Assembly (NCBI RefSeq): GCF_000698595.1
Contig: NZ_JFHC01000033.1
Location: forward strand, 1 to 64,000
Direction of reading: 5' to 3'
DNA length: 64,000 nt
DNA from: Caballeronia glathei
GTDB taxonomy: Bacteria; Pseudomonadota; Gammaproteobacteria; Burkholderiales; Burkholderiaceae
In this document: positions 42,729 through 51,240 of the stretch, piece by piece
Position numbering within the stretch: the stretch's first letter is position 1
Layout: each line of letters begins with the position of its first letter
Program-made: the position numbers and the translations under genes
The notes under the pieces: model-generated
The model's input: only the letters and a program-made list of their open reading frames with translations
What the model was told of the DNA's origin: nothing
The model's database searches: none

Positions 42729-43496
42729 TCAACGATCCCAGACTTCGTCCGGCAAGGGTAGCCCGGCCAGATCCTGCGCGGTGAGCGGCCTCTTGGGCGC
42801 GACGTCCTCGCTTTGCAGCATCAGCATGACCTGGCGGGTGTGCTGCGCGCTGTGCCACGCGGTGCGTTCGAGCACTTCGTGCATGCTGCGGCGGCCGTAA
42901 TACGTGGGCACTTCGTACGAAAGCGTCGGATCGCGCTCGCTCGCCCACCAGGCATGCAGCCGGTCTCGCACCGATTCCCCCCAGCGCGCGATGTCTTCGG
43001 GTGTCCAGTTCTCGGGCGGGAGGTCATCGAAGCCTTCGAAGCGCAGTTCGATCTGGTGCGCCGCTTCTATGCCCATCTCCGCGACACGGAACACGTGAAA
43101 CGCGAGCCCCGCGGGCGTGCGGTTGCGGTTGCGAAACGGCTCGCGAAACGACTTGCCACTGAACTGCTGGACATAGCGCGCATTCGATTCGAGCACGAGA
43201 TCGAGCCGCTTGACCAGTTCGGCGGGCGGTAGCGGCTCGATCGTCTTCGTCTTCAGGTCGAGAAACCTGATGACGTCGTTGATCGACTGGCAGAACGTGT
43301 ACCTGCCGCCGAGCGCGACGACCGGCACGCTGCGCGCGCCTAGCGCGGCAAGCTCGGCGCGGCCTTGAGGGTCGTTGTGCACGTCGATCGATTCGAACTT
43401 TATGCCCTGACTCGCCAGAAACTCCTTCGTGCGCAGGCACGACGAGCACCCGGGCTGCCAGAACACCTTGATGCGCGCAGGGGTGGCCTTTTCCAT
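42729..43496 (-). CDS. Glutaredoxin-DinB fusion protein
   Basis: 255 residues from ATG 43496, with AAGGAG upstream. Residues 1-80 are a glutaredoxin: IKVFWQPGCSSCLRTKEFLA has the CSSC redox site and RSVPVVALGGRYTFCQS the cis-Pro. From about residue 90 a helical bundle of the DinB/DUF664 type follows: TPAGLAFHVFRVAEMGIEAA, WGESVRDRLHAWWASERDPT, TYYGRRSMHEVLERTAWHSA QHTRQVMLML, with the conserved His residues that bind a metal in DinB proteins. DinB-fold thiol transferases use bacillithiol, mycothiol or glutathione, so a glutathione-linked detoxification role is plausible but inferred. Confidence 0.85.
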   Translation of the reverse strand: MEKATPARIKVFWQPGCSSCLRTKEFLASQGIKFESIDVHNDPQGRAELAALGARSVPVVALGGRYTFCQSINDVIRFLDLKTKTIEPLPPAELVKRLDLVLESNARYVQQFSGKSFREPFRNRNRTPAGLAFHVFRVAEMGIEAAHQIELRFEGFDDLPPENWTPEDIARWGESVRDRLHAWWASERDPTLSYEVPTYYGRRSMHEVLERTAWHSAQHTRQVMLMLQSEDVAPKRPLTAQDLAGLPLPDEVWDR

Positions 43497-43661
43497 GATT
43501 GGCTCCTTGTGTTGCTCATTGTGTCCCACGCCATTCTTCGCGCTCGGCCCGACGCGGCAAAGCGCTATCTCGCCATGCCGCCATCGCGAGCGGCGATGAC
43601 GGCGCGCGAGCACGACCCGCTTTCGCTACACTGCATGGGACCTCGACTGCGAGTCCGTGCC

Positions 43662-44549
43662 ATGCCGACCCTTGATCCGCTCTCGCTCAAACTCTTCGTC
43701 GCCGTGGCCGAAACAGGCACGATTGCGGCGGCGGCCGAGCGCGAGCATATCGCGGCGGCGGCGCTCAGCAAGCGCATGAGCGAGATCGAAGCGACGCTCG
43801 GCGTGGCGCTGCTCACGCGCACCAACAAGGGCGTGGCGCCCACCGAAGCAGGGCAGCGGCTGGTCTCGCTCGCGCAACACGCGTTGCATCAGCTCGACGA
43901 TATCGTCGTGCAAATGCGCGACTACGCGAGCGGCACGAGAGGGCTCATCCGCATGGCGGCGAACATCTCCTCGGTCGTGCAGTTCCTGCCGGGCGACATC
44001 CAGCGGTTCGCGGCGCAGCATCCGCAGATCAGCATCCTGATCGAGGAGAAGCCGAGCGCGGGCGTGCTGCGCGCGGTAGCGGAGAATGCCGTCGACATCG
44101 GCGTGTTCACGTCCGTGCCGCACGGCTTCGCGCTGGAGACGTTTCCCTATCACCGTGACAGGCTCGTGCTGGTGTGCCCGGCCGGTCACGCGCTCGCGAA
44201 GCGCGCGTCGATGCGGCTTGCCGAAGCCCTCGCTCACGAGTTCGTGAATCTGCCGCCCGATACCGCCATCAGCCAGCAGGTGACGCAAGCGGCGCATGGC
44301 CTCGCGCAGCCGCTCAGGGTGCGCATTCAGGTGACGAGCTACGATGCGCAGGCGCTCATGATCGGCGCGGGGCTGGGTGTCGGCGTGATGCCCGAGGCGG
44401 TGGCGCGGCACCAGGCGGTGGCGCAGGCGCTCGGCGTCGTCATGCTCGACGAGGCATGGGCCGAGCGCGACCTGCTCATCGCCGTGCGCTCCTCGCAGGC
44501 GTTGACCGCCGCGTGCCGGATGCTCGTCGAGCACTTGCGCGCGGCGTGA
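43662..44549 (+). CDS. LysR-family transcriptional regulator
   Basis: 295 residues. The N-terminal helix-turn-helix is LSLKLFVAVAETGTIAAAAE REHIAAAALSKRMSEIEATL, followed by LLTRTNKGVAPTEAGQRL. The effector domain includes GLIRMAANISSVVQFLPGDI, VDIGVFTSVPHGFALETFPY and MIGAGLGVGVMPEAVA. It is divergent from the glutaredoxin-DinB gene (165 bases between starts), the usual LysR arrangement, and 78 bases before a GntR gene on the same strand. It probably controls one of these neighbours. Confidence 0.9.
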   Translation: MPTLDPLSLKLFVAVAETGTIAAAAEREHIAAAALSKRMSEIEATLGVALLTRTNKGVAPTEAGQRLVSLAQHALHQLDDIVVQMRDYASGTRGLIRMAANISSVVQFLPGDIQRFAAQHPQISILIEEKPSAGVLRAVAENAVDIGVFTSVPHGFALETFPYHRDRLVLVCPAGHALAKRASMRLAEALAHEFVNLPPDTAISQQVTQAAHGLAQPLRVRIQVTSYDAQALMIGAGLGVGVMPEAVARHQAVAQALGVVMLDEAWAERDLLIAVRSSQALTAACRMLVEHLRAA

Positions 44550-44627
44550 GGGACAATGCGATCGGGCCGGCATCGCCGCCCGTGTTGCGAGTCAGAATGC
44601 GGGTCGAAATGTTCAAGGAGGAAAGCC

Positions 44628-45404
44628 GTGGCACGAATCCGACCGACGCCGGGCGCGTCCGAACGCAACGCCCGCAAACCCGTGTCGAACGAGGATTCGG
44701 GCACGAGTGACGCCGCGCCGCGCGATCGGCTGAGCGCCTCACAGCGCCGCGCAAATTCCACGCAGCGCGCGTATTCGCAACTGCGCCACAAGATCATCGA
44801 GAACGAACTGACGCCAGACTCGTGCTTCCTCGAACAGGAACTCGCGCTGATGCTCGGCTTGAGCCGCACGCCGGTTCGCGAGGCCGTCGTCCGCCTGCAA
44901 GGCGAAGGGCTCGTGCAGATCGTGCCGCGCCATGGCGTGCGCATCGTACCCACTTCGATCTCCGACATCATTCACATCTATCAGGTGCTGATCAGCCTCG
45001 AATCGGCCGCGGCGGGGCTCGTGGCCGCCCGCGCAGGCGTCTCGCTCGCGCCGCTCGAAGACGCCTGCGCGCAGATGACCGATGCGCTCGAACGCGGCGA
45101 CATGCAAGCCTGGGCCGCCGCCGACGAAGTCTTTCACGAGTCGCTCGTGAAGCTCGGCGGCAACGCTCGCCTCGCGCAGGTGGTGATGAACTGCCGCGAC
45201 CAGGTGCATCGGGTGCGCCGCTTTACGCAGATGGTCCGCCCGCATCCGCAGCCGCGCGAGTCGATCGCCGAGCATCACGCGATCATCCGGGCAATGAAAG
45301 AGGGCGATGCCACGCTTGCGACGCGGCTCTATCGCGCGCATCGCGAACGTGGCTGGCGCGAGCAGACTGAGGTGCTGCGGCGCTACGGCATCAATCAGGC
45401 ATGA
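44628..45404 (+). CDS. GntR-family regulator (FCD domain), third
   Basis: 258 residues from GTG 44628 with AAGGAG 8-13 bases upstream. A polar N-terminal extension of about 45 residues precedes the winged helix (QRAYSQLRHKIIENELTPDS, LMLGLSRTPVREAVVRLQGE, IVPRHGVRIVPTSISDIIHI). The FCD domain shows AAADEVFHESLVKLGGNARL and SIAEHHAIIRAMKEGDATLA. It immediately precedes the ABC importer/hydratase operon and an operator-like site at 45487-45498, so it is the probable local regulator of that operon. Confidence 0.88.
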   Translation: MARIRPTPGASERNARKPVSNEDSGTSDAAPRDRLSASQRRANSTQRAYSQLRHKIIENELTPDSCFLEQELALMLGLSRTPVREAVVRLQGEGLVQIVPRHGVRIVPTSISDIIHIYQVLISLESAAAGLVAARAGVSLAPLEDACAQMTDALERGDMQAWAAADEVFHESLVKLGGNARLAQVVMNCRDQVHRVRRFTQMVRPHPQPRESIAEHHAIIRAMKEGDATLATRLYRAHRERGWREQTEVLRRYGINQA

Positions 45405-45486
45405 GGTTTTCAGTTCGCCTGCGAGCGCCGCGTGCGGCGCGCGGCGGGTAAACCCACCCTCGCTTTGCCTGGACAATCCGCTAAAC

Positions 45487-45498
45487 AATGCATACATT
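45487..45498 (+). promoter_or_regulatory. GntR-type operator-like site before the ABC importer operon
   Basis: AATGCATACATT is a near-palindrome and shares the ATGCATAC core with the reverse complement of the 41752/41814 sites (TTGCATACAATC). It lies 173-184 bases before the substrate-binding-protein start and 83 bases after the third GntR gene. The rest of 45405-45670 holds no gene. Its role as operator is inferred from similarity and position. Confidence 0.4.
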
Positions 45499-45670
45499 AA
45501 TCTGCACGGTCAGGGACGAGCGTCGTTGCGTTCAGGTGTTTTTTCCCCATTTCTCATTTCCCTGCCACGCGATGCGCGCGAACCACGCGCCATAAACGTA
45601 GCGGCTCGCGCACGCGATCAACAATAAACGGCGGCCTTCAGACCGTCGATCGTGGATGGAGACGACACTC

Positions 45671-46681
45671 ATGATGGCCGTGGACAAGCCTGTTGGTTCA
45701 GTGCGCCCGATGCATTTCATCCGTGCGCTCGGCATGAGCGCGCTCCTTGCAGCGGCAGCCGTGAATGTGAAAGCGGCGTCGCTCACGGTGACGCACTGGG
45801 GCGACGGCATGTATGGCGTGCCCTTCGCGGTCGCGCTGGAGAAGGGCTACTTCAAGGAAGAAAAAGTCGACGTCACCGGCTTCATCACGTCGGAGGGCGG
45901 CGGCACGAGCATCCGCAATGCAATGGCTTCCGAAATTCCTTATGGCGAAGTGGCGCTGCCCGCGGCGATCGCGGCGATCAAGCAGGGCGTCGATCTCACC
46001 ATCGTGCATGGTGGCGTCCAGAGCCTCGCCGATCTGATGTGGGTGCAGCTGAAAACGGGCAACATCACCGGCATCAAGGAAATGAAGGGGCGAACGCTCG
46101 GCTACAGCAGCCCGAAGTCCACCACCGATGTCATCTCGACCATTGCGCTCAATCGCGTGGGCTTGCTGAACGAAGTGCAGCGCAAGCCGGTGGGGAGTTC
46201 GAGCGGCATGCTCACGTCGTTGCAGCAAGGCGCGGTGGATGTCGGCTACATGACCGAGCCGTCCTACAGTGCGAAGAAAGCCGGCCTCAAGATCGCGTTC
46301 CGCGCAAGTGACGTGGTGCCGAAAGAGACACAGACCGTCGGCGTCGTGCGCACCGATTATCTGAAAGCCCATCCCGAGGCGATTCGCGGCATTATCGCGG
46401 CCCGGCGCAAGGCGGTGCAATACATGGCGGCGCATCGCGAGGAAGCCGCGCAGATTGTCGCGCGCGAATACAAGATGGAGCCGGCCATCGCGGCGTCCGC
46501 GATCAACAACGTGCTCGACACCGACGCGAAATACTGGAGCGAAGGCGGCTTCGACTACCCGAGCATGCAGGAGGTACTGAAGGGCCTCGTGCTCGTGAAG
46601 GCGATTCCCGACGGGCCGTTCGACTGGACGAAGATCGTGGATGAATCGCTGCTGCCCGTCGACCTTCGCACGAAAAAATAA
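45671..46681 (+). CDS. ABC importer substrate-binding protein (NMT1/TauA type)
   Basis: 336 residues with an N-terminal signal peptide (MHFIRALGMSALLAAAAVNV KAAS). The mature part matches the NitT/TauT-type binding proteins: LTVTHWGDGMYGVPFAVALE KGYFKEEKVDV, IPYGEVALPAAIAAIKQGVD, GRTLGYSSPKSTTDVISTIA and VGYMTEPSYSAKKAG. The ATG at 45671 is chosen for the GGAG 10 bases upstream; ATG 45656 is an alternative. It delivers its ligand to the two permeases encoded downstream. The linked hydratase and lyase suggest a carboxylic acid ligand. Confidence 0.88.
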   Translation: MMAVDKPVGSVRPMHFIRALGMSALLAAAAVNVKAASLTVTHWGDGMYGVPFAVALEKGYFKEEKVDVTGFITSEGGGTSIRNAMASEIPYGEVALPAAIAAIKQGVDLTIVHGGVQSLADLMWVQLKTGNITGIKEMKGRTLGYSSPKSTTDVISTIALNRVGLLNEVQRKPVGSSSGMLTSLQQGAVDVGYMTEPSYSAKKAGLKIAFRASDVVPKETQTVGVVRTDYLKAHPEAIRGIIAARRKAVQYMAAHREEAAQIVAREYKMEPAIAASAINNVLDTDAKYWSEGGFDYPSMQEVLKGLVLVKAIPDGPFDWTKIVDESLLPVDLRTKK

Positions 46682-46696
46682 GCAAGGAAGGACACC

Positions 46697-47560
46697 ATGA
46701 GCGCACTCTCGCGACGCCGGGCGACGATGTCGGTCGTATCGGCGACCCCGCCGTCGCCGGACGGCTTGCGTTACCAGGCGCGCCTCACCGACGTCACGCG
46801 CATCTATCCGGGCACGGGCGACAAGCCGCCGTTTCACGCGCTCGGTCCTGTCGCGCTCGAATTGCGCGCGGGTGAGTTCTTCTCGGTAGTCGGGCCTTCG
46901 GGATGCGGCAAGTCGACCCTGCTCGACGTGCTCGCGGGGCTGAACGCGGCAAGCGGCGGCACGGTCGAGTTCGAAGGCAAGCCCGTGGGCAACGAAGTGC
47001 CCGATGGCGTCGCGGTGGTGTTCCAGGAAGACGCGAGCTTTCCGTGGCTCAACGTATTCGACAACGCCGCGTTCGCCGCGCGGCGCGCGGGCGTGCCGGA
47101 GCGCGAAGTGCGCGAGCGCGTGAATCATGCGCTCTCGTTCATGGGACTCAAGTCGTTCGCGCGTGCATATCCCGCGCAGCTCTCGGGCGGCATGCGCCAG
47201 CGCACCTGCATCGCGCGGGCGATGGTGGTGCGTCCGCGCCTCATGCTGCTCGACGAGCCGTTCGGCGCGCTCGACCAGCAGACGCGTCTCCTGATGGGTG
47301 ACGAGATGCTGCGTCTGTGGCGTGATACCGGCGCTACCGTGATGCTCATCACGCACTCGATCGACGAAGCCGTGCTGCTTTCCGATCGTATCGGCGTCAT
47401 GTCGGCGTGCCCGGGGCGCTTCATCGAGACGATCGAAACCGCCTGGCCGCGAATGCGCGACAGCACCATCGCGCTCGATCCGCGCTTCGGCGCACTGAGC
47501 GCGCAGGTCTGGGGCCTGTTGCGCGAAGAGGCGATGAAAGCGCTCGGGAGCCAGTCGTGA
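46697..47560 (+). CDS. ABC importer ATP-binding protein (TauB/SsuB type)
   Basis: 287 residues. Walker A GPSGCGKST at about 66-74, Q-loop VVFQEDASFPWLNVFDN, signature LSGGMRQR, Walker B LMLLDEPFGALDQQT and switch His in LITHSIDEAVLLSDR are all intact. The FPWLNV wording after the Q-loop is typical of nitrate/taurine/sulfonate importers. It lies 15 bases after the binding-protein gene and overlaps the first permease (GTGA). Confidence 0.93.
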   Translation: MSALSRRRATMSVVSATPPSPDGLRYQARLTDVTRIYPGTGDKPPFHALGPVALELRAGEFFSVVGPSGCGKSTLLDVLAGLNAASGGTVEFEGKPVGNEVPDGVAVVFQEDASFPWLNVFDNAAFAARRAGVPEREVRERVNHALSFMGLKSFARAYPAQLSGGMRQRTCIARAMVVRPRLMLLDEPFGALDQQTRLLMGDEMLRLWRDTGATVMLITHSIDEAVLLSDRIGVMSACPGRFIETIETAWPRMRDSTIALDPRFGALSAQVWGLLREEAMKALGSQS

Positions 47561-48318
47561 GTACGGCGGCGCGCTGGCGTGTGGGACTCGTCGTGGCGCT
47601 GCTCGTCGTGCTGGAGGTGGCAAGCCGCGCGGCGTGGATCAATCCGGTCTCGTTCATTCCGCCTTCGAAGATGATCGCGAGTGCGTGGGACCTGCTCGTC
47701 TCCGGGCAGTATGCGAATGACATCGCGCTCACGCTGAGCAGTGCGCTGTGCGCAGTGGCGCTCGCGGTGGTGGCGGGCTTCGCGGGCGGCGTGCTGCTCT
47801 TTCGCCTGCCGCGCGTGCGCCGCGTGCTCGACCCGCTGCTGCTCTCGTATTACGCGGTGCCGGTGTTCGTGCTGTATCCGATCCTGATCGTGATCCTGGG
47901 CCTGAACCGCTGGCCGCTCGTCGCCATCGGCTTCCTGTTTGCGGTAGTCGCGATGGCGGTGAACACGCTCAACGGCCTCGAACGCGTGCCACGCGTGCTG
48001 TTGCGCACGGCGCGCGTGTGCCGCCTGCGCACGCTCGACGAGATTCGTCTCATCACGTTACCCGCCAGCCTGCCCTTCGTGTTCACGGGCATCAAGCTGA
48101 CGGTGGTGTATGCGTTCATCGCGGTGGTGGCCGGGGAATTCGTGCTCTCGGGCTCGGGATTCGGCTATCAGATCGCCTTTGCCTACAACAACTTCGACAA
48201 CCCCACGATGTACGGCCTGATGGTGCTGATGCTCGTTTTCGTCGGCACCGTCAACGCGCTTTTGCGCGCAGCCGAAGCGCGGCTTTACCGGCGCATCCGG
48301 CGGGAGGGAGCAGCATGA
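47557..48318 (+). CDS. ABC importer permease (TauC/SsuC type), first
   Basis: 253 residues with about six membrane helices. It starts at GTG 47557, overlapping the ATPase stop. The family EAA-like loop region is VLLRTARVCRLRTLDEIRLI TLPASLPFVFTGIKL, and FIPPSKMIASAWDLLVSGQY near the N-terminus is common to TauC-type permeases. It is coupled to a second, different permease (ATGA), so the importer uses a heterodimeric channel. Confidence 0.9.
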   Translation: MSTAARWRVGLVVALLVVLEVASRAAWINPVSFIPPSKMIASAWDLLVSGQYANDIALTLSSALCAVALAVVAGFAGGVLLFRLPRVRRVLDPLLLSYYAVPVFVLYPILIVILGLNRWPLVAIGFLFAVVAMAVNTLNGLERVPRVLLRTARVCRLRTLDEIRLITLPASLPFVFTGIKLTVVYAFIAVVAGEFVLSGSGFGYQIAFAYNNFDNPTMYGLMVLMLVFVGTVNALLRAAEARLYRRIRREGAA

Positions 48319-49091
48319 GCACGATCGCTGTCACGCACACCACGAAGCCGCGCCATGCGCGCCGCCGGCTCGACGGCGTCGTGCTCGTCGTCGTGCTGGT
48401 CGCGCTGTGGCAGATCCTGAGCGAACTGCTCGGCGCCGACGTGGTGACCACGCCCTGGCACACGGCGCTGCGCGCGTTCAAGATCGTCTCCGATCCCGAC
48501 TTTCCCGGCAGCCTCTATGCGACGGGCCGCGCATTCGTCTCTGCCTTCGCGATCTCGGCGGTGGGCGGGGTATGCCTTGGCTTGCTGCTCGGTGCGCGCC
48601 GCATCGCGGGCGATGTGATGGAGCCGCTCATGATGGGCTTCTATTCCATCCCGAAGGTCACGTTGTATCCGGTCGTGCTGCTCGCGTTCGGACTCGGCCT
48701 GTGGGCGAAGATCGTCTTCGGCGTGATGCATGGCGTCGTGCCCGTCACGCTCTTCACGATGAACGCCGTGCGCAATTTGCCGCCCATCTATACGCGGGCT
48801 GCGCACACGTACCGGCTGAGCCCGCTCGGTTTCGCGCGTTTCGTGCTGTTGCCGGCGTGCGTGCCGGAAGTGGTGGCGGGCCTGCGCATCGGCTTTTCGC
48901 TCACGCTGCTGGGCACGTTGATCGGCGAGATGTTCGCCTCGCAAACGGGTATCGGCCATCAACTGATGATGGCGATGAACCGCAGCGAAACCGGCACGAT
49001 CATGGCGCTTGCGCTGATGCTGTTCGTCTTCGCCACGCTCGTGAACCTGGTGTTCCTGGCCTGGCAGCGCCGTCTCACGCACGCTGATTGA
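48315..49091 (+). CDS. ABC importer permease (TauC/SsuC type), second
   Basis: 258 residues and about six membrane helices (VVLVVVLVALWQILSELLGA at the start, IMALALMLFVFATLVNLVFL at the end). The cytosolic coupling loop reads IYTRAAHTYRLSPLGFARFV LLPACVPEVVAGLRIG. MGFYSIPKVTLYPVVLLAFG is the conserved segment also present in the first permease (LLSYYAVPVFVLYPILIVIL), so the two are related. The hydratase gene follows after 24 bases, and the whole group is probably one operon. Confidence 0.9.
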   Translation: MSTIAVTHTTKPRHARRRLDGVVLVVVLVALWQILSELLGADVVTTPWHTALRAFKIVSDPDFPGSLYATGRAFVSAFAISAVGGVCLGLLLGARRIAGDVMEPLMMGFYSIPKVTLYPVVLLAFGLGLWAKIVFGVMHGVVPVTLFTMNAVRNLPPIYTRAAHTYRLSPLGFARFVLLPACVPEVVAGLRIGFSLTLLGTLIGEMFASQTGIGHQLMMAMNRSETGTIMALALMLFVFATLVNLVFLAWQRRLTHAD

Positions 49092-49115
49092 CGTGCGCGC
49101 CTTTGGGAGAATCAC

Positions 49116-50579
49116 ATGAGCACGCCGAGATCTCCGGCGGGCGCGGGACCGCGCTCGCTCTTCGACAAGCTGTGGTCGAGTCACGTCATCGCGAGTCTGG
49201 GCGGGGGCGCGGATCTGCTGCAGGTGGACCGCCATCTGATGCACGAGCTGACGGGCGTGGAAGCCGTGCGCGTGCTCGAAGCACGCGGACTGCCGGTAGC
49301 CAGCCCGGCGCAGACGTTCGCCACGCTCGATCACGTGATCTCCACCGCGCCCGGCCGGCGCGCCGGCGACGCCGGCTGGAGCACCACGATGGTCGACGCG
49401 ATGCGCGCGCAGATGGCGCATCACGCGATCCCGATCTTCGAGATTGGCGCCGACGGCGCGTTCAGTGCGCAAGGCGCGAGCGGCGCGCAGGGCATCGTGC
49501 ACGTGATCGGCCCGGAGCTCGGCCTGTCGCTGCCGGGCACGACCCTCGTGTGCGCCGACAGCCACACCTGCACGCATGGCGCGCTCGGCGTGCTGGCGTT
49601 CGGCATCGGCTCTACCGAGCTGGTGCACGTGCTCGCCACGCAGACGGTGCGCCAGAAGCGCCCGCGCACGATGCGCGTGACCTTCGATGGGCCCTTGCGT
49701 GACGGCGTCACCGCGAAGGACATGATCCTGCATCTGATCGGCATGCTTGGGGCCGCGGCGGGCACGGGCCATGCGGTGGAATACGCGGGCGAGGCGGTGC
49801 GCGGGCTGTCGATAGAAGGGCGGCTCACGCTCTGTAACCTCACGATCGAACTGGGCGCGAAGTACGGCCTCGTCGCACCGGACGACACCACCTTCGCGTA
49901 TTTGCGCGGCCGTCCGTATGCGCCGAAGGGCGAAGCGTTCGAGCGGGCACTGGCCGACTGGCGCGCGCTTGCCACGGACGACGGTGCGACGTTCGACCGC
50001 GAAGTCGGCGTGGATGCCGCGGAGATCCGCATGCAGGTGACGTGGGGCACGAGCCCGGAGCACGTGATCGCCATCGACGGCGAAGTGCCCGATCCCGCCG
50101 GGCAAGCCGACCCCGCACGCCGCGCGGCGATGCAGCGTGCACTCGACTACATGGGGCTGCACGCCGGCCAGCGTCTCGACGAGCTGACGGTGGATCGCGT
50201 GTTCATCGGCTCGTGCACGAACAGCCGCATCGAGGACTTGCAGGCGGCGGCGCGCGTCGTGGATGGGCAGCATGTCGCCGATGGCGTCAAGGCGTGGGTC
50301 GTGCCGGGCTCGATGAGCGTCGCGCGCGAAGCCGAGCAGCAAGGGCTGGCGGACGTCTTCCGCGCGGCCGGTTTCGAATGGCGGGAGCCGGGCTGCTCGA
50401 TGTGCGTCGGCGCGAACGGCGACGTGGTGAGCCGGGGCGAGCGCTGCGTCTCGACATCGAATCGCAATTTCGTCGGGCGGCAAGGGCCGGGCGCACGCAC
50501 GCATCTGGCGAGTCCCGCCGTTGCAGCCGCAAGCGCGCTCGCAGGGCGTATTGCCGCGCCCGACGCCGCCGTTTCCTGA
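49116..50579 (+). CDS. Aconitase-family hydratase large subunit (LeuC-like)
   Basis: 487 residues of the LeuC/dimethylmaleate hydratase/homoaconitase group. The 4Fe-4S cysteines are present in FIGSCTNSRIEDLQ and in EPGCSMCVGAN. Other marks are LVCADSHTCTHGALGVLAFG IGSTELVHVLAT, MILHLIGMLGAAAGTGHAVE and RCVSTSNRNFVGRQGPGART. It catalyses stereospecific (de)hydration of a dicarboxylic acid together with the small subunit encoded next. Its place in a catabolic operon with an importer and a PEP-mutase-type lyase, not with leuB, argues for dimethylmaleate-, citraconate- or related hydratase activity rather than leucine synthesis. GGGAG precedes the ATG. Confidence 0.9.
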   Translation: MSTPRSPAGAGPRSLFDKLWSSHVIASLGGGADLLQVDRHLMHELTGVEAVRVLEARGLPVASPAQTFATLDHVISTAPGRRAGDAGWSTTMVDAMRAQMAHHAIPIFEIGADGAFSAQGASGAQGIVHVIGPELGLSLPGTTLVCADSHTCTHGALGVLAFGIGSTELVHVLATQTVRQKRPRTMRVTFDGPLRDGVTAKDMILHLIGMLGAAAGTGHAVEYAGEAVRGLSIEGRLTLCNLTIELGAKYGLVAPDDTTFAYLRGRPYAPKGEAFERALADWRALATDDGATFDREVGVDAAEIRMQVTWGTSPEHVIAIDGEVPDPAGQADPARRAAMQRALDYMGLHAGQRLDELTVDRVFIGSCTNSRIEDLQAAARVVDGQHVADGVKAWVVPGSMSVAREAEQQGLADVFRAAGFEWREPGCSMCVGANGDVVSRGERCVSTSNRNFVGRQGPGARTHLASPAVAAASALAGRIAAPDAAVS

Positions 50580-50585
50580 GGGAGC

Positions 50586-51212
50586 ATGCCGATGAAACCG
50601 TTCACCGTCGAGAAGGGCCCTGCCGCGCCGCTCTTGCGCAACAACGTGGACACCGACCTGATCATTCGCGTCGAGCGCATTGCGCAGCTCGCGCGCGGCC
50701 AGTTGGGGCCATGGCTGCTCGAAACGCTGCGTTATCGCGAAGGCGGTCCGCACGAAGGCGAGCAGGAAGGCTTCGTGCTTAACCAGCCCGCCTTCCGGCG
50801 CGCGCCCATCCTGCTTGCGGGCGCGAATTTTGGCTGCGGCAGTTCGCGCGAGATGGCCGTCTGGGCGCTCGAAGAGTTCGGCATCCGCTGCGTAATTGCG
50901 CCTTCGTTCGGCGATATCTTCTACGCCAACTGCCTGCAGAACGGCCTTTTGCCCATCGTGCTTGATGCACCGTCCATTGCGCGTCTTGCGGATATCGCGA
51001 AGGACGGCACGCCGCTCGAAGTGGATTTGCGCGCGCTCGAAATTCGCGCGCCCGGCGTGCCGACGCAGCGCTTCGAATTCGACCAGGCGCGCCAGCAGGC
51101 GCTGATCGAAGGGCTTGATGAGATCGACCAGACGCTCCGGATGAAAGCCGGCATCGACGCGTTTCGCGCGGCCGACCGCGGCGCGCGCAGCTGGGCTTAT
51201 CCGATTCTATGA
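50586..51212 (+). CDS. Aconitase-family hydratase small subunit (LeuD-like)
   Basis: 208 residues of the aconitase swivel domain: APLLRNNVDTDLIIRVERIA, then PILLAGANFGCGSSREMAVW ALEEFGIRCVIAPSFGDIFY ANCLQNGLLPI, which is the LeuD hallmark with the GCGSSRE substrate loop. It starts 6 bases after the large-subunit stop, with GAGGGAGC as ribosome-binding site, and forms the heteromeric hydratase. Length and motifs are normal for LeuD. Confidence 0.92.
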   Translation: MPMKPFTVEKGPAAPLLRNNVDTDLIIRVERIAQLARGQLGPWLLETLRYREGGPHEGEQEGFVLNQPAFRRAPILLAGANFGCGSSREMAVWALEEFGIRCVIAPSFGDIFYANCLQNGLLPIVLDAPSIARLADIAKDGTPLEVDLRALEIRAPGVPTQRFEFDQARQQALIEGLDEIDQTLRMKAGIDAFRAADRGARSWAYPIL

Positions 51213-51240
51213 CGCACGACAGGACCCCAAGGAGAGTTAA

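Noticed and set aside
49116-51212. Leucine biosynthesis leuCD
   Set aside because: No leuA or leuB is nearby; the neighbours are an importer and a PEP-mutase-type lyase, so a catabolic hydratase is more likely.
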